A DNA stretch of 64,000 nucleotides, taken from contig NC_068570.1 in NCBI RefSeq assembly GCF_025698545.1, forward strand, positions 58,113,924 to 58,177,923, read 5' to 3'. Both the position numbers and the translations under genes were made by a program. This document shows, one piece after another, positions 50,259 through 61,504 of the stretch; position 1 is the first letter of the stretch, and each line of letters starts with the position of its first letter. Below the pieces are notes generated by a model. It saw only the letters and a program-made list of their open reading frames with translations, was not told the origin of the DNA and did not search any database. This DNA comes from Gossypium raimondii (taxonomy: Eukaryota > Streptophyta > Magnoliopsida > Malvales > Malvaceae).

Positions 50259-50329
50259 TGCACCAGCCGGGAATCGAACCCGGGTCTGTACCGTGGCAGG
50301 GTACTATTCTACCACTAGACCACTGGTGC
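50259..50329 (-). tRNA. tRNA-Gly (anticodon GCC)
   Basis: On the minus strand this is a complete 71-nt cloverleaf without CCA: acceptor GCACCAG/CTGGTGC plus discriminator A, anticodon stem GUACC/GGUAC around CTGCCAC (anticodon GCC), and T arm CCGGG-TTCGATT-CCCGG, fully paired. Box A (TGGTCTAGTGG) and box B (GGTTCGATTCC) are intact. A T-rich stretch that could end Pol III transcription is only about 55 bases downstream. It is identical to the copy at 51933-52003 across the tRNA. Confidence 0.93.
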
Positions 50330-50939
50330 TTCTTGGCACCTTTTTTTCTCAAAATATTATTGGACAAATAGATTTCAAATATATACTACAAATGAATTTT
50401 CATATCATCATTTTATATTTAAAATACATATTTTGTCGTAAGTACTAGGCTTTATTAATAATCAATGTCTAAAACATACCTAATTATACAAAAAAGTATA
50501 CTGTGTTGATAAGAATGTGCTACGACATGTTCTTATTCATTTGGTTGGTATCGTTATTTTAGGATGATTTGATCAATATATAATTTAGGTATTGCTTCTA
50601 ATAAAAAGAACTTTAAGAATTAATGTGAGAATCGAGCTATAATTTAAGGGCTAATTTGTTAATAATACAAATTTATTTCAACAAAAATTAAAGATTTATT
50701 AAATTTATTCATCTTATATAACATAAGATTGAATAGAAAGAAAATAATTTTATTTTATTTTATTTTTTCATCTTTACTATAAATTACACAAAATATATGT
50801 TATCTTTATATTTTTCTTCCCTTTCAATTATTCATTTTTCAATTTTATATTTACTCTATCAAGGTCTAAAATTCACTTTATTTTAAGAAATCTTAATTTC
50901 ATCTCTTCGTTTCATTAAAACACTTACTCATTTTAGCTA
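50330..50939. other. Spacer between array units, no gene seen
   Basis: AT-rich, with no coding frame. It shares 'caaatagatttc'- and 'attaggta'-like wording loosely with the spacer right of unit 2, so part of it may belong to the repeated unit. Confidence 0.4.
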
Positions 50940-51790
50940 TTACTATATCAATCACATTCAAATTTCAAGTAATCACATGAGTTTTATAAAGTAAAAGTAC
51001 GATGATGAAACACTGTACTAAAAGTTAAATTGTATTTTATCCTTTTACTAAAATAAATAAATTAATTCATGTACATTAAATTAAAAAGCAATTTGATTAT
51101 TTTGGTAAAAATTTCATCAATTTCTATTGTCAAAAACTAATACATGTACGTCAACATGTACATCAGCATGATATACACATGATACACTAAATATCACTGT
51201 CTGATTATTCTGCTAGTCACGTCAATTTCTAACTGTATAAACAGAAAAAGAATTCAATAATTTTACCGATTTTCTACTATTGGAAACCTAACGACCCATT
51301 TCCATTTGTCCATACAAGTACATATGGATCAATGCATTTTGCACGATAACAGTAGAACCGAACCCGAATTTCAACACATGACAATGCAATGCAACTCATG
51401 AAGCCCCGACATTTCTGTCAAAGCCTTTGAAGAGGAAAGGGGAAGATGTAATTATCAGGTTTAACATTCAACAAGTTAAAATACACTGACATCCCATGTT
51501 CTGGACAATCTATCCTACATTAACCTTTAATCATTGTGTTACAAAGGAATAAACTTTTCGGTTCGGGAATTTGATCGAACAGTTCGACTGCAAGGCTCGT
51601 GCCACCAGATTTAATCATACAAGAGGAAATAACTGTGTCATGCAAAATGGGTGTTCTCGTTAGGCCTGAACTTTATGGCTCGACAGTGGATTTGTTTGAG
51701 TTGGTCCATGGATTTGAAGGTTTCTATAAGAGAGAAGGGTAGGTCAACAAGGTGATGAGAGAAGCGGGTAAGCGATAAAGGATTGAAAAT
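50940..51790 (-). pseudogene. PPR gene 5'-end pseudogene, array unit 2, with an insertion
   Basis: Sequence at 50940-50983 matches 48951-49003 of the PPR gene, and 51285-51790 matches about 49003-49540, including the region around its start codon. The roughly 300-bp stretch between them (50984-51284) is absent from the PPR gene. Many small differences from the parent (for example around 51400 and 51600) destroy the frame. The copy runs on into leader sequence and the tRNA at 51933. Confidence 0.85.
50984..51284. mobile_element. Non-autonomous element inserted in the PPR pseudogene
   Basis: Comparison with the intact PPR gene shows this as an insertion. Its wording ('ttaaattgtattttatcc', 'gtacattaaattaaaaagc', 'tctgattattctgctagtca', 'cacgtcaatttctaactg') matches short fold-back elements that I recall as abundant in cotton-like genomes. 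Only about half of such an element appears to be present. The exact termini and duplication are unclear. Confidence 0.5.
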
Positions 51791-51932
51791 ATTTTGAGAC
51801 AATGGGTTCTTTTTGCTGTGAGAGGGTGTAAAAAGAGAAGCTCAGAAGCGCTGCTATTATCGTCTGAAGATCAGCTAATTTCGAAGAACCCTCATCTTCG
51901 AAAGAGCGCGAAAATCATCACAGCTCCGGCGA

Positions 51933-52003
51933 TGCACCAGCCGGGAATCGAACCCGGGTCTGTACCGTGGCAGGGTACTATTCTACCACTAGACCACTGG
52001 TGC
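51933..52003 (-). tRNA. tRNA-Gly (anticodon GCC)
   Basis: Full 71-nt cloverleaf identical in the tRNA body to 50259-50329, with all stems paired and box A and B intact. On the minus strand a TTTT (complement of 51911-51914) lies about 20 bases past the 3' end and could act as the Pol III terminator. It sits in the same place relative to PPR-derived sequence as the other copies. Confidence 0.93.
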
Positions 52004-52954
52004 TTGCTGCTGGTATCAAATAGCCCTTATAAGTACTATTTAATCGGATTTACTAGAAATTAGGCCCTATCTTATACCTCAAATCTCATATTAAACCTAA
52101 ACTATTATTTTATCTTACTTTATCCAAAAAAGGTATATAGTATTGATAAAAATGTGCCAAGCGGCATGTTTTTATTGACTAAATAGGTAGCAGGACTAAT
52201 TTACTAATAAAACATATCTAATAATACAAATTTATTTCTACAGAAAAATTAAATAATTATTAAAGTTATTAAAATCATATGTAAATTATTTTATTGAAAT
52301 GAGTATATGTGTATAACATTAGTTTAAAGCTAGTTTCAAAAGTTATATTTGCTTTTCAATTCTACTACATAATAATAAAAAAACATTATTTTCTTTTCTC
52401 TCATTTTTTAACTTGTTATATGTCCTCCGACCTAGGGCACGTGGCAACATAGCAAGTCATTTTAAAAGCCTGCACAAACACTCATCTACTCACTACCTAC
52501 CGGCTAGTCACTAGAGTATCAACGAAAGGCTTGATTCTAGTAGATCTCTCTTTTTACTTATATGGGTCTCAGTCGGCGATCCCTGAGAATTAGCTACTCG
52601 TTCCATTCGGAAAGGTCTCAACCATATGCTCTTCTATTGAAAAAGATCGTTAAGCCACCAAACCCTACTTCAACATAGCAACTTTGCACCACAACTTAGA
52701 AGGAATGATAAAATGAGTCTCATCATAGATATCCTCCCCATGCACTCCACACAATGATGGTTTGATAGTAGGTTCATCATGTTAACACAATCAACCATGG
52801 AACCTTCTTTATATATACTCCTCAGCACAATGAATAAGGGATCGACACTAAAACATTCACCACCACCTTATTATCTTCAGCTGTCTCTATTGCGTCCTCA
52901 ACTTCCTTACTTGTACGCAACCTCTGGCTCTCCGCCAAACTATTTTGGACCATC
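52004..52954. other. Spacer of array unit 3 with a GC-richer stretch
   Basis: 52004-52420 is AT-rich. 52421-52950 is noticeably more mixed ('cctagggcacgtggcaac', 'ccatcctacagtaacc'-like text near its end), but has no long frame and no family that I recognise. It may be an insertion within the duplicated unit. Confidence 0.4.
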
Positions 52955-53170
52955 TATCCTACAGTAACCATTGGTCATTGTGTTCCCAAGACAGTTTTCG
53001 GTTCGGGAATTTGACCGAACAGTGTGAGTACATGGTCCCATGTCACCAAGTTTATTCACACTAGAGGAAATTACTGTGTAAATGCAAAATGGGTGTTCTT
53101 GTTAGGGCTCGGCAGCGATTTTGCTCGAGTTGGTCCATGGATTTGCTGTGCATGAAACTGGTAAACATCA
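52955..53170 (-). pseudogene. PPR gene 5'-end fragment, array unit 3
   Basis: It matches PPR 49262-49460 ('ttttcggttcgggaatttg', 'cacatggtcc'-type wording, 'gttggtccatggatttgct') with several small deletions, so no frame survives. It continues into leader sequence shared with the PPR gene ('agaagctcagaagcgc', 'cagacgattgcgaagaacc') and then the tRNA at 53292. Confidence 0.85.
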
Positions 53171-53291
53171 AAGTTTTTTCAGTAAAAAAAAAGAAGCTCA
53201 GAAGCGCCGTTGATATCGTCTTGAAATCAGACGATTGCGAAGAACCCAAGCTCCGCTAAAGCGCAGATATCGTCACAGCTTCATTGGTGGA

Positions 53292-53362
53292 TGCACCAGC
53301 AGGGAATCGAACCCGGGTCTGTACCGTGGCAGGGTACTATTCTACCACTAGACCACTGGTGC
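53292..53362 (-). tRNA. tRNA-Gly (anticodon GCC), one T-stem mismatch
   Basis: The 71-nt copy differs from the other two at a T-stem base (CCCTG where they have CCCGG), giving one unpaired position. Acceptor, D and anticodon arms are unchanged, and box B is intact. It may still be transcribed but is likely to be less stable, so whether it is a working gene is open. Confidence 0.8.
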
Positions 53363-53599
53363 TTGTTGATAATGCGGAGAAATATAAACAATAGCTTCTG
53401 TTTATGAAAATAATATTCAATGTTACACGCGTGTTGTTTTTTATTTTATTGACTGAGATAATTAGGTAAATGAACAAAGATTTTTGAGAATTGAAGGGAA
53501 TTTCATAGTGTGATGGAAGAAGGCAAAAGATGGGAAAAAGAGTTTGTAACCACAAAAAAAAAAAAAAAAAGTAAAAAACAAAAAGAGAGTATTTTTAGT

Positions 53600-54190
53600 G
53601 GAATTAAATTTCATATTCCTTCTAAGCATTTTTGTGACACATTAAAGTTAATCTCAAAGGTTTGTAAGAAACTTATGAATTTATCGATCTTCATCCTATT
53701 AATGTCCTTAGTTTCCACCATAGATGTCACATTGATTGCGAAATTTTCAAGTAAGATCAAATCACTTTTTTTGCAAACTTTGAATTTGAATACTTTTCTT
53801 TTAATACAAAAGCCTGACTCGAAATATCATAGAGTTTATTATAAAATAGTATCATAGTCTTATTCTCCTACATCCTCAAGGCCTCAAACTTAGTAGTTAA
53901 CACATTAAGCTTTGATTGTTTCATGGTGTTAGTTCGCTCATGTGTGATCTTAAAAATTGTCCAAATTGTCTCAGGCTTGGGAGTCCTCACACCTGAAAGA
54001 TCAATAGAAGGAAGTTCTCAACCTATCAAAATCAAGCATCAAGCATTCTTTTCCATTAATTTAATGAAAATTCTTATTATGGCTTTCCAATAAATATATT
54101 TGGAGCTATCCAACGTGGATGTCTGGTCACTAAAGAATGTTCCATCTCAAACAAAAATCAATAGTTGGATCACCACTTAGTACATCAAGT
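53600..54190 (-). mobile_element. Ty1/copia-type gag fossil
   Basis: On the minus strand one segment resembles the retrotransposon gag (UBN2-type) region of plant copia elements, with recognisable short motifs such as KITHE and LTTKFEALRM. It lies directly downstream of a primer-binding-site-like sequence and an LTR (54209-54707). The copy is badly broken by multiple stops and shifts, lacks pol, and no second LTR was found. It is an old, partial element. Confidence 0.75.
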
Positions 54191-54195
54191 GTCTA

Positions 54196-54208
54196 GTTTT
54201 GATACCAT
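54196..54208 (-). other. Primer-binding-site-like sequence of the copia fossil
   Basis: On the minus strand 'TGGTATCAAAAC' directly follows the LTR end (one base between). It closely resembles the tRNA-iMet-complementary site (TGGTATCAGAGC) used by many plant copia elements. Confidence 0.75.
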
Positions 54209-54707
54209 TGTTAATTTTTGTCTCTCAATTATTAATCTCAACATGCATTAAGTTGCAACTGAACTAAGTGACAGGACTATACTCAATTTGGAGGCTTCAA
54301 AGCTTAGATGTAAATGAATAGGGTCAATTTAGTTTACTTACAATTTACACACAATAAAATAATTTCTATATAAACAAGTATAGGGCTCTCTAATTCGTAC
54401 TAATAACCTAAACAACAAGTAGTGCAAATATTAGAATTAATATCTCTTGTTAAATTACAATCAATTACCATATAAAGTAGCCATAAAATGGGTCTTCAAT
54501 ACTCTTTATAAAAGCAAAAATCTTCTCAACATCAATTTACTTGAAGATCATATATTTTATTTTATTGAATTTGAATTATATTGAAAATCTTCAATTTAAT
54601 CCTCAATTGTCTTAAAAAGTGATATGCTTACTAAAATATGGTAAGTTTAACGCACTTTGTCATAGTTGTAATCGGGTTGAAGATGCCTTGTAAAGTTAGC
54701 ACTAACA
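54209..54707 (-). mobile_element. 5' LTR of the copia-type fossil
   Basis: Read on the minus strand, the 499-bp segment begins TGTTAG and ends TTAACA, near-inverted termini. It contains a TATA-like 'ttttataaagagtattg' and is followed by the primer-binding-site-like sequence. Orientation agrees with the gag remnant. No 3' LTR is visible in the window, so the element is truncated. Confidence 0.75.
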
Positions 54708-56089
54708 AATATAGCTTTTTAAGTTTATTTTTTTTGAAAAAATAATAAAAATTGAAAACGGCTTATTTTTATTATTCTTACATTTTTAAGGTAATTTAAA
54801 TTTAATTTAAAAAGGGATAAACTCAACATGTAAATAAATGAAAAGTTTAAAAGCATTTAAAATTGGAGCCGCCAATGGGAATCGCGTGACCACTTTTTTC
54901 ATCCAGTCCAAAAGGATCATTGCTTCATCAGGTCCTGAACGTTTTATATAATCAGATTTCAGTTCAGTGCCACCAATGATAATAGCGACTACGTTTATTG
55001 TTTAAAACAGATATTTTTGTAAATAATGCAATACTTTTGATATTTTTATAAAAGGCCACTTTTTAATGTTTTGTTTCATTTATGGAATTCTTTTCAAAGA
55101 AAAAAAATCATTTTTTAATAAATATTTTTCATATTTATTTTACTATTTTTAAAAATTAATTATTTTAAAATTCATGATTATTCCGAATTTTTTTTTAATT
55201 CCAACCTAAACTTTTTCACACTAAAAAGTATAATCTATTACCCTAGAATTGTTGAGAGATAACATCATCATGTCAATTAGTCGTGAGCGGGACCGAATGG
55301 AGCCGACAAGTCACGAGTTCCATTGATGAGATCCCCTCCCGTCCCGGACGTGCCAAATAAAAGACCCTTGGTGGGGGATCCATGTGTGCGGTGCACAAAT
55401 ATGGCAACCCATCAAAACTCTCTTTAGTTTTATTTGATAGATTTGTCGGAAAGTCATGTCATTCCTTTAAACTAAAAAATTTCTTTAAAAATTTCGAAGG
55501 ATTAAAATAAAAATATTATGTTAAAATATAAACTTAACCAATAAAATTAGGTCTATTTAAAATGTAAATTGGGCTTAAATTTTAATATTTAAAGATTGAG
55601 TTGAGATTTATTTTCAAGTTTATAATATGATATTGTTCTTTTCTTTTATGTATATTAAGGCTAAGTCAAAACAAATTTTAGGGGAGAAAATAAAATTTTA
55701 ATTTTTATAGTCTATATCTTTATAATTTTTAAAAGATTAAATCAATTTTTATAATTTTAAGTAGGCCAAAGTGTAATTTTAACTTTACTAATTTAAAATT
55801 AAAAAAATTAAAAATCTAAATAATAATTTTACATTTTAGACGGACCAAACCTCTACTAACCCCTAAATTTGCTGCTGATGTATATATTATGAAATAACCT
55901 AATCCAACCATCCAATTATTATCTACACTCGTTCCTTGCCTAGATGGCTACAATGGGGTTTTAAATATATTGTTATTAATTCTCTTTCCCATGTGATGTA
56001 CGAGTTCATCATAATTGAATGAACATATATTATTTTTCTTGTTTATTTATTTTTAAGTTTATTAGTTCAATTTAATAAAAAATTAGAAG
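54708..56089. other. Intergenic DNA; dispersed repeat at 54900-55090
   Basis: 54900-55090 shares wording inverted with REC3 intron 5 ('aaaacagatatttttgtaaa'). At 55290-55400 there is a GC-richer patch ('gatcccctcccgtcccgga') of unknown nature. The rest is AT-rich. No gene is seen. Confidence 0.45.
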
Positions 56090-59000
56090 TAAATTTACAC
56101 ATTTAAATAAGTGGATACAATGTAATTAAAATAAATAATTTATACATAACCATTAATTTAAGAAACTAATCGTGTAATGATGATAATATACGTTGACTAA
56201 TATTTGATTTTAATTATTATTTAAAATTGGTTTTAATTTATACTTAAATAATAAATTTTTATTGATATCTTCACCTACACAATTTTAATTAATAATAAAA
56301 TTAGTTTTAATATTTTAAATTTATAAATAATATATAATATTATTTTCAAATATTTAATATTTTATAAAATTAAATTTTAATACATTAATATGATGTTTTT
56401 AATTGTTTAAATTTTATAAATTTTATAAAACCTGTCCATAACAGTGTGTAATTTAAATATTTAAATTTGTAAATTATTAATATCATTTATAATTTTAATA
56501 TTATATTCTATTTTAAAATAATAAAAATAGAGATAAATAAGACAATTGTTATGTGCCATTGCAATAGGTATGCAACACCATGTTACTTGGGATCAAAGAC
56601 TTTATAATATATATATGATTTGTTATAATTGTCCTTTTCACAAATTAGTTTTATTAAAATTTAAATGAAAAATTTAACGACTCAAATAAATTTTTTAAAA
56701 TAATTTAATAATCATATATATTTTTAAGTTGTTGTAAAGCAGATTGCTTTTGTATATTGGGAAGGGGTTAATATTATATTATTGTTATTTATTTATATTA
56801 AATATATTCGTATTGAAGAAAATGACAGCTTTCCATATTAAAATAATAATAAATAAATAAATAATGGGATGGTGGGAGGTAGGGTTATAAAGAAGAATCT
56901 CTAGATTAGCTTTAATTAGTCACATTGTTTGAAAAATTAGCAAAAAAATATATGGTGATGGTTGCCTTTTTAATTTTGTTTCATTTTAATTTAATCTCGA
57001 GTTAATATTAGAGTTTTGTAAGTTCATGATTCGAGAATGACATTTAATGTAATATTAATTTAGATTTAACGATGGAGCCGAGTTTGAATGGTTGACTATA
57101 CGTGTATTTTACCTTATATTTTAGCGAATAAGATTTTTTTTTTTTCTTCTTGAAACTAAAAAACCAGATGTGATCCAATTTCATAGAGAGAAAAGATGCT
57201 AGAAGAGTAACCGAGACAAGATCCTAAGCTAATAACAAAAAATTTCCTGATTTCCAAGCACAAGACTTAGATCATCACAGCAAGCCTGATCGAATCAAAC
57301 TTCAACTATCTTTCACCAGAATTCTGCTACTGCATCTGCTCCAACTACACAAAAGAGTCGAGACCAGTGCTAATTTGGTAGATCTAACCGGTAAGTCTAC
57401 CTGTCTTCTTCGTATCTTTGGCTAAAAAAGTTAGCTACTTTGATTTCCTTCTCTGGGTATACACTCTGTGAATCTGCTTGCTTTATCTTTGCTAAAATAG
57501 TGGCCGAAATGCTTCAAGAAATAAGTGATCATAAGAGTAAAGGAGCTTTTGAGAAAGTAGCGGAGGATCCGCCCGCAGCTTCAGTGGTAGTAAGACCTGT
57601 AGAGCAGCCGGTTGGTCTAGAATCCACAATCCAAACGTTATGGAGCTGCATCGACGACAAAGATGTGGGGATCATTGGCCTCTGTGGCATGGGGGGTGTT
57701 GGCAAGACAACACTCTTGACCAAACTCAAGAACATGTTCAGCACCCCACAGATTGATTTTAAAGTTGTTATCTGGGCGGTGGTGTCTGCATTTTACGATG
57801 TTGGAAAGATTCAAGATACGATTGGTGAACATATTGGTTTTCCTCGATCTTGGGAGAATAAAAGTGTTGAACAGAAAGCCAGAGATATCTATGGGATCTT
57901 GAGTACCAAGAGATTTGTTGTATTATTGGATGATATATGGGAGCAGGTGGATTTTAACGAATTTGGGATACCAGAACCAAGTCAAGAAAATAGTTCCAAA
58001 CTTATTTTTACTACTCGATTGTTAAACGTATGTGACGCAATGGGAGCTAAAATGTTCTGGGTGCAGCCCCTGGAACTGGAGAAGGCTTGGGAATTGTTCC
58101 AAGACAAGGTTGGAGATGAAGCTCTTAACAGCCATCCAGATATTCCAAACCTAGCTAAAAAAGTAGCTGAAAGGTGCCATGGGCTGCCTCTTGCACTAAT
58201 TACAGTCGGTCGTGCCATGGCTTGCAAGACAACACTTGGGGAATGGAATTATGCAATTGAGACGTTGAAGCGACATGATGAAGATGAACTGCTACAAGTG
58301 GAAGGTGAGGAGTTTTCACTTTTAAAATTCAGTTATCATAATTTGCCTAATGCCACAATGAAATGTTGCTTGCTATATTGTTCTGTATCCTGAAGATTAT
58401 TCTATTCCTAAAAAGAGATTAGTGGAGTATTGGTTTTGTGAAGGGCTATTGAATGAATATGATAGAGTTAGTGACGCTGAAATGGAAAGTAACGACATTA
58501 TCAGTTCTCTTCTAAATGCTTGTTTATTGGAAAATGGTGGTGAAATAAATGGAGAAGAATGTGTAAAGATGCATGATGTGATCCGTGACATGGCTTTATG
58601 GATAACAGACAATTCTGAAGCAACGGAGAATAACTTTTTTGTAAGAGCAGGGGATCAGTTCTATGAAGAACCAGATGTTAAGGCATGGGAAAGTGTAAAA
58701 AGAATGTCAGTGATGACAAATAAGATTGAAGTTCTCAAAGAAACGCCCAAATGCCCTAACCTTCGAACCTTGTTTCTTAGCCAAAATGAGTTGCAAGTGA
58801 TCAGCGATGGTTTCTTCCAATTGATGCCTCATCTGACTGTTTTGGATTTGTCAAGAAACCTTAGATTACGAGTGCTGCCTGAGGGAATTTCACAATTGGT
58901 TTGTCTACAATGTCTTGACCTATCATATACTGGTATATCAGAGTTGCCAGTAGGGTTGAAATCGTTGAGAAAACTAAAAATGTTGGACTTGAGTTACATG

Positions 59001-59200
59001 CACAATCTCAGAAAAATCCCACAACATTTGATATCTAGTTTTTCGCAGTTGCAAATATTCAGAATGTGGTGGTCGGGATGCGGAGATTATCCTAATGAAG
59101 ACAATGTTTTGTACGGGAGCAATGAAAAGCTTATGGAGGAGTTGAACGGTTTGCAATATTTGGATATACTAACGATACATAAAAAAGCACGTGTTGTGTA
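56090..59200. repeat. Tandem duplication unit A (flank plus NLR copy 1)
   Basis: Upstream AT-rich sequence of copy 1 (56090-56420, 56880-57060, 57150-57440) reappears in the same order before NLR copy 2 (59295-59590, 60275-60450, 61265-61555). Shared landmarks include 'gtgtaatgatgata', 'tagggttataaa', 'tgtgatccaatttcata' and 'gagaccagtgctaatttgg'. The duplication therefore spans promoter and gene. Confidence 0.85.
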
Positions 59201-59201
59201 G
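57440..59201 (+). pseudogene. RPS5-type CC-NBS-LRR gene copy 1, CC-less and frameshifted
   Basis: Relic of an intracellular immune receptor of the RPS5 (CNL) class. The NB-ARC domain is almost complete: P-loop GMGGVGKTT, RNBS-A FKVVIWAVVS, kinase-2 RFVVLLDDIW, RNBS-B KLIFTTR, GLPL CHGLPLALITVGRAM, MHD VKMHDVIRDMALWI, then about five LRRs (LTVLDLSRN, LQCLDLSYTGISELP). The coiled-coil exon present in copy 2 is missing. The leader-like sequence joins directly to the segment starting AEMLQEISDHKSKG; the first in-frame ATG there is at 57509. Compared with copy 2, two bases are lost near 58380, in the RNBS-D/LYCxxxPEDY motif, which shifts the frame; the rest continues from 58394 to 59201. Even joined, it would lack about 200 residues of LRR relative to RPS5 (about 890 aa). 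Confidence 0.85.
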
Positions 59202-61370
59202 AAAGATTCCTAAGCTTTAACTTGTTTCGATGTTGGATCCAAGCATTACAACTTTGTAGTTGTTTAATGTTTTGTGCTTAATGATTTTGGAGTTTACCTA
59301 TTTAAGTAAGTGAATATGATGCTTGTAATTAAAATAAATAATTTAAGAAAATAATTGTGTAATGATGATAGTATGCATAGATTAATATTTGATTTTAATT
59401 ATTATTATTTAAAATTTGGTTTTAGTTTTATACTTAAATAACATTTTTGTTATTGATATTGTCACCTACATAATTTTCATTAATAATAAAACCATTTTTA
59501 GTATTTTAGATTTATAAATAATATATCTTTGAAATAATATTATTTTCAAATATTTAATATTTTATCAAATTAAATTTTGATACTATTTATGATTGTTAAA
59601 ATCTTATTGTATTTTAAATATTTAAATTTGTAAATTATTGATATCAATCAAATAATGTATCATAATTTTAATATATTATTTTATTTTATTTTAGAATAAT
59701 AAAATTGGAGATAAATAACACAATTTGTCACGTGTCGTTATAATAGGTATGCAACATGTCAATAAAATAAGCCTCCATGTCACGTGAGACTTACTACCTT
59801 ATATATATAAAATTTGTTATAATTGTCCTTTTAATGATTTAGTTTTAAGAAAATTAAAATTAAAGGAGTATTTGTTATAAAGTATGTTTTTCTATTCATT
59901 GATGGGTACTAATCCACCATACCGATTATCAAATCGTAGCTTGGGGTTTATTGGTGTAACTTTAAAATAATTTACCAATCCAATTGGCTTAAATAATTTT
60001 TGTTCGAATAGTTTAATTACTTAAATAAAAAATTTAAATAATTTAATGACAAAATTTAATTTTTAATTGTAATTTTTAAAATTGTTTTAAAGCATACTTG
60101 AGATGCTTTTGTATATTGTATAAAAAATGTTATAATATTTTTATATAGTTTTTGATAAATTATTATATAAAATGTGTATGTACACGTCTAACACATGCAT
60201 TCCGAAACCGCAGTCTTCAAGACAATAATAGTTTTCCAAATTAAAATAATAAATAAATAAATAATAGGATGGTGGTAAGTAGGGTTATAAAAAGAATCTC
60301 AACATTAGCTTTAATTAGTCTCATTTTCTGAAAAATTAGCTAAAATATATGGTGATGGATGAGTTGGAATTTTATTTTTCCAATTGCTTTTTAATGTTTT
60401 GTTTTATTTTAGTCTTAATTCCACTTCAAATTAGTATTAGAGTCTTCGTAAGTTTGTGTAAGACCCAATAATAATTGTATATCATATATTTTGCTTATAA
60501 TACTTGTGTTTACATGTATAATGATTCAAAATGAATGTAATTTGATCGTAATTGCTTCGACAACGAATGTGACATCTTATAACTCAGACCCGACGATTAG
60601 GTCGAATTTGAGGTGTTATTATACATATAGAAGGGGAAATGTGATGATAAACAATCAAAGCCATTTTTCTATGGATCTAATAACAATAAAGGAATAATGA
60701 TTGAAAAAGAAAAAACCTGGACGAGCCAAAGAGCATCAATAGTGGCAGAGACGCCCCGCATGATGACTGCTTGAACGTTGACGGGCTGTAGATGTTACCC
60801 AAGCTTAAGGAACTTGAACAGGGCCCTTTCTCCAACCATTCATGAAATCCTCGAATCCTATTTGCAAATGAAACCCTAAACCAAATTCCTCATCTTCTAT
60901 TCCCAATTTCTTCCTTTTCACTATTACGTTAATTCCCAAATTCGATTTGAAAATGAAACTTAACCTAGATTCCTTCATCTTCCCTTCCCAATTTCTTCCT
61001 CTTCAGTGCTAATGTAAATATCCCAAATTTTTAAGGTTATACCTCATTTAAATTAAAGTAAAAGTTTGAAAACTAAATGACAATTTTTTTAATGAATAAT
61101 AATGATATGGATTTTACTTTAGTTACATGGAAAATCAAAATTTAAAAGAAAAATCTAGGTCAAATTGTAAACTTTTGATTTTAGGTGCTAAAATATAGTT
61201 GGTGACTATCTTTGTATTTTAATATTCTATTAGGAACAACTAGTTATTAAGAAATTTTTTCCATTTTTAAACTAGAAAGCCAGCTGTGATCCAATTTCAT
61301 AAGGAGAAAAGATGGTAGCAGAGGAACCCAGACAAGTACCTAAGCTAGCGTAGAGTTGAAGCAAATAACC
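59202..61370. other. Spacer between NLR copies; duplicated flank with an 800-bp insertion
   Basis: Right after copy 1 the sequence repeats the flank seen at 56090-57440. It is interrupted between about 60455 and 61255 by extra DNA absent from unit A. That insert contains 'ctcagacccgacgattagg', LTR-end-like wording, and an imperfect direct repeat of about 90 bp (near 60845 and 60935: 'cccaatttcttcc' with 'aaatgaaac'). No gene is seen in it. Confidence 0.55.
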
Positions 61371-61504
61371 AAAAATTTCCCCATTTCCATGCACAAGACT
61401 TGACCGTTTCAAATTCCAACTATCTTTCACCAGATTTCTGCTACTGCATCTGCTCCAACTAAGCAGAACAGTCGAGACCAGTGCTAATTTGGTGGATCTA
61501 ACCG

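Noticed and set aside
52421-52950. Possible organelle-derived insertion because of its less AT-rich composition
   Set aside because: I could not match any stretch to a known plastid or mitochondrial gene by eye.
53510-53857. 115-codon plus-strand frame with a lysine-rich start
   Set aside because: It lies antisense to a copia gag remnant and starts with a poly-A-driven lysine run; no homology that I recognise.
55290-55400. Possible hammerhead-like core ('ttgatgagatcccc')
   Set aside because: The second conserved part (GAAA after stem II) is missing, and stems do not pair in the required way.
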